DNA of 64,000 bases from Burkholderia ubonensis subsp. mesacidophila (GTDB lineage Bacteria > Pseudomonadota > Gammaproteobacteria > Burkholderiales > Burkholderiaceae). A program made the position numbers and the translations under genes. This document shows positions 62,461 through 64,000 of this stretch, in pieces. Every line of letters begins with the position of its first letter. Position 1 is the first letter of the stretch. The notes under the pieces are model-generated. The model saw nothing but the letters and a program-made list of their open reading frames with translations. It made no database searches and had not been told where the DNA came from. The stretch lies in NCBI RefSeq assembly GCF_002097715.1, contig NZ_CP020738.1:3100001-3164000 (forward strand), read 5' to 3'.

Positions 62461-64000
62461 TTACTTCAACCCGAAGTCGACGCGCGTCGTCGCGCCCTTG
62501 TCCTCGATGCCCTTCGCATCGAGCTTCGGCGCGACGATGAACATCCGGCTCGCATCGATCTTCCCTTCGAGGTACTGACGCACCGACTGCGCGCGCGCCT
62601 GCGCGAGCGTGCGCAGGCTGCCTTCGTCGACCGGCGCGTGCTCGGCGAGCGCCTGCTTCATGTCGTCGTCCGGCAGCGTCTTCTGCAGGCCGATCAGGTT
62701 GCGCGGCTTCTTGAAGTCGGCGGCCTTGTACGCACGCGTCAGGTACGTGTGGTATTCGGCCGGCTCGACCTTCACCGAGCGCGGATCGATGCTCTCGCCC
62801 TGCCCGACGACGTCCTTCAGCTTCTGCTGGCGCACGAGCCGCTCGACGTAGGTTTGGCGCAGCCCCGGCGTGTCCTTGTCCGGATCGACGCGGCCGATCA
62901 GGTCGAGGCGGATCGACTGCTTCTCGTTCAGCATCTTCACGACCGTGTCGAGCTTCTTCTGCTGCGCGTCGGCGAGCTCGTCCGAGCCCGGCGCGAACTC
63001 GACGTAGCCGAGCTCCTCGCCGCCGCTGCCGAACGCGTGCGCGAGCAGCGTGAACGGCGACGTGACCGCCTTCGCGATCAGGTTCAGCACCGCGCGCCAG
63101 ACCAGCCCGCCGACGCTGAACTCCGGATTCGACAGCGAGCCCGACACCGGCAGGTTCACGTCGATCTCGCCGCGCGAGTTCTTCAGCAGCGAGATCGCGA
63201 GCTTCACCGGCAGCTTGGTCGCCGTGTCGTTCTCGACGCGGTCGCCGAACGTCAGCTGGTCGATGAAGATGTGGTTGTTCGCCGACAGCTGGTCGTTCGC
63301 AAGCTCGTAATGCAGGTCGACGTTGAGCTTGCCCTTCGTGATCGGATAGCCCGCGTACTTCGCCGAATACGGCGTCAGGTTGGTCAGCTCGATGTCGTGC
63401 GCGGTCGCGGTGAGGTCGAGCGCCGGCTTCGCGATCAACGGGTTGACCGAGCCCTTGATCGAGATCGGCCCGTTGCCCGCGAGGTTCGCGGCGACGTCGA
63501 CCGGTGCGGACGTGGTCGAATCGGTGCCGAACGCGCCGATCGTGCCCTTGATCGCGACGAGGTTCGCCGTGTAGTTCGGCTTGATGAAGTTGTCGGTGTA
63601 GTTCACGCGGCCGTTCTGCAGCACGAACTCGCCGAAATGCACCCGCACCGGGTTCTGCGGCGGCGGCGCGGCCTTGACGACCGCCGTCGCCGACGCGGCG
63701 GCCGGCGCGGACGCCTGCTGCGCGGCCGACGCCGCCTGCGCGACGGCCGTCGCCGACGCGCCCTGCGGCGACAGCGGCACCGGCTCGCCCTTGCTCGTGT
63801 CGCGCGTCAGCGACTGCGCGGGGCCCGATTCCTTCGCGACGATGTCCTTCAGGTTCAGCCGCCCTTGCGCGTCGAGCAGCACGCGGCCGTAGAAGTTCGA
63901 GAACGTCACGCGCGCCGCGTCGACGTCGGTGCCCTTCTCGTCGTAGGTCGCCTTCAGGTTCGACAGCGCGAGCGAGCGCCAGCCCGCGAACGGGTCGGAC
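62461..64000 (-). CDS. DUF748-like envelope protein (5' end beyond the window)
   Basis: The open frame runs from the right edge (SDPFAGWRSLALSNLKATYD) to a stop at 62461, so the start lies outside. Visible parts are repeats of ANLAGNGPISIKGSVNPLIA and LTNLTPYSAKYAGYPITKGK type (AsmA-like DUF748), and a C-terminal region GYVEFAPGSDELADAQQKKL, DTVVKMLNEKQSIRLDLIGR that resembles OmpA-like peptidoglycan-binding domains. The protein is probably exported and membrane-anchored. A poly-Ala/Gln linker lies near 63700. Confidence 0.85.
   Translation of the reverse strand, partial: SDPFAGWRSLALSNLKATYDEKGTDVDAARVTFSNFYGRVLLDAQGRLNLKDIVAKESGPAQSLTRDTSKGEPVPLSPQGASATAVAQAASAAQQASAPAAASATAVVKAAPPPQNPVRVHFGEFVLQNGRVNYTDNFIKPNYTANLVAIKGTIGAFGTDSTTSAPVDVAANLAGNGPISIKGSVNPLIAKPALDLTATAHDIELTNLTPYSAKYAGYPITKGKLNVDLHYELANDQLSANNHIFIDQLTFGDRVENDTATKLPVKLAISLLKNSRGEIDVNLPVSGSLSNPEFSVGGLVWRAVLNLIAKAVTSPFTLLAHAFGSGGEELGYVEFAPGSDELADAQQKKLDTVVKMLNEKQSIRLDLIGRVDPDKDTPGLRQTYVERLVRQQKLKDVVGQGESIDPRSVKVEPAEYHTYLTRAYKAADFKKPRNLIGLQKTLPDDDMKQALAEHAPVDEGSLRTLAQARAQSVRQYLEGKIDASRMFIVAPKLDAKGIEDKGATTRVDFGLK

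Noticed and set aside
1..64000. tRNA, rRNA or CRISPR array
   Set aside because: No cloverleaf or regularly spaced repeats were found on reading through; the repeats present are explained by the palindromic element and operators.

Overview
The window looks like a chromosome segment of a high-GC betaproteobacterium, most likely Burkholderia (cepacia-complex or pseudomallei-like). The signs are the strong GC bias in third codon positions, a FabV-type enoyl-ACP reductase, a Burkholderia-type trimeric porin, a cyanide-insensitive cytochrome bd oxidase, a persulfide dioxygenase-rhodanese fusion, and a TOMM cluster whose precursors resemble the BMA_0021/BMA_0022 family first named in B. mallei. Species cannot be fixed from the sequence alone. 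No rRNA, tRNA or CRISPR array was seen.

Layout. 0-15.4 kb is ordinary chromosomal housekeeping and accessory metabolism: a ureidoglycine aminohydrolase (allE), glycine-zipper and lipoproteins, a HIT hydrolase, a beta-propeller protein, a serine hydrolase, a GST, an SDR/DoxX fusion operon controlled by a GbsR/MarR-type regulator, fabV, a TetR/SDR divergent pair, a HELIH-motif protein, and a methyltransferase/OsmC pair. 15.4-26.1 kb is an accessory block. It holds an AT-richer orphan gene, a remnant resembling an H-type lectin, and a complete minus-strand TOMM (thiazole/oxazole-modified peptide) operon: FHA protein, kinase/cyclase/AAA/TPR giant, two NHLP-type precursors, and a fused E1-like/YcaO cyclodehydratase. 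26.1-35.4 kb contains a damaged ArsR gene with two SRPBCC genes, a lower-GC cyclase-fold orphan, an isomerase, a LysR/MFS pair, a PAP2 phosphatase, a 271-bp palindromic element with 32-bp terminal inverted repeats, and a persulfide dioxygenase/peroxiredoxin pair.

35.9-41.9 kb holds a small secreted protein followed by an Agd3-like (CE18-like) putative exopolysaccharide deacetylase, then a GFA protein, a LysR regulator, threonine aldolase and two envelope proteins. 42.2-45.0 kb is the cioA-cioB-DUF2474 quinol oxidase operon behind a perfect ANR/FNR box. 45-58.6 kb has a LysR gene, a hipA-hipB toxin-antitoxin pair with a 20-bp-arm palindrome at its promoter, a YqaE protein, a porin, a four-gene ABC importer with a divergent LysR gene, and an alkaline-phosphatase-superfamily enzyme. 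58.6-62.2 kb is a low-GC island carrying an ATPase/DUF4435 pair that matches the PARIS (AriA-AriB) anti-phage architecture. The window ends inside a DUF748-like envelope protein.

How the genes work together. The main functional units are the TOMM operon (precursor synthesis, heterocyclization, and signalling by FHA and kinase proteins), the PARIS-like defence pair, the hipAB module, the cyanide-insensitive oxidase under probable oxygen control, and the sulfide/peroxide pair. Several promoters carry inverted repeats that can be read directly from the DNA, giving testable autoregulation models for GbsR, TetR and HipB.
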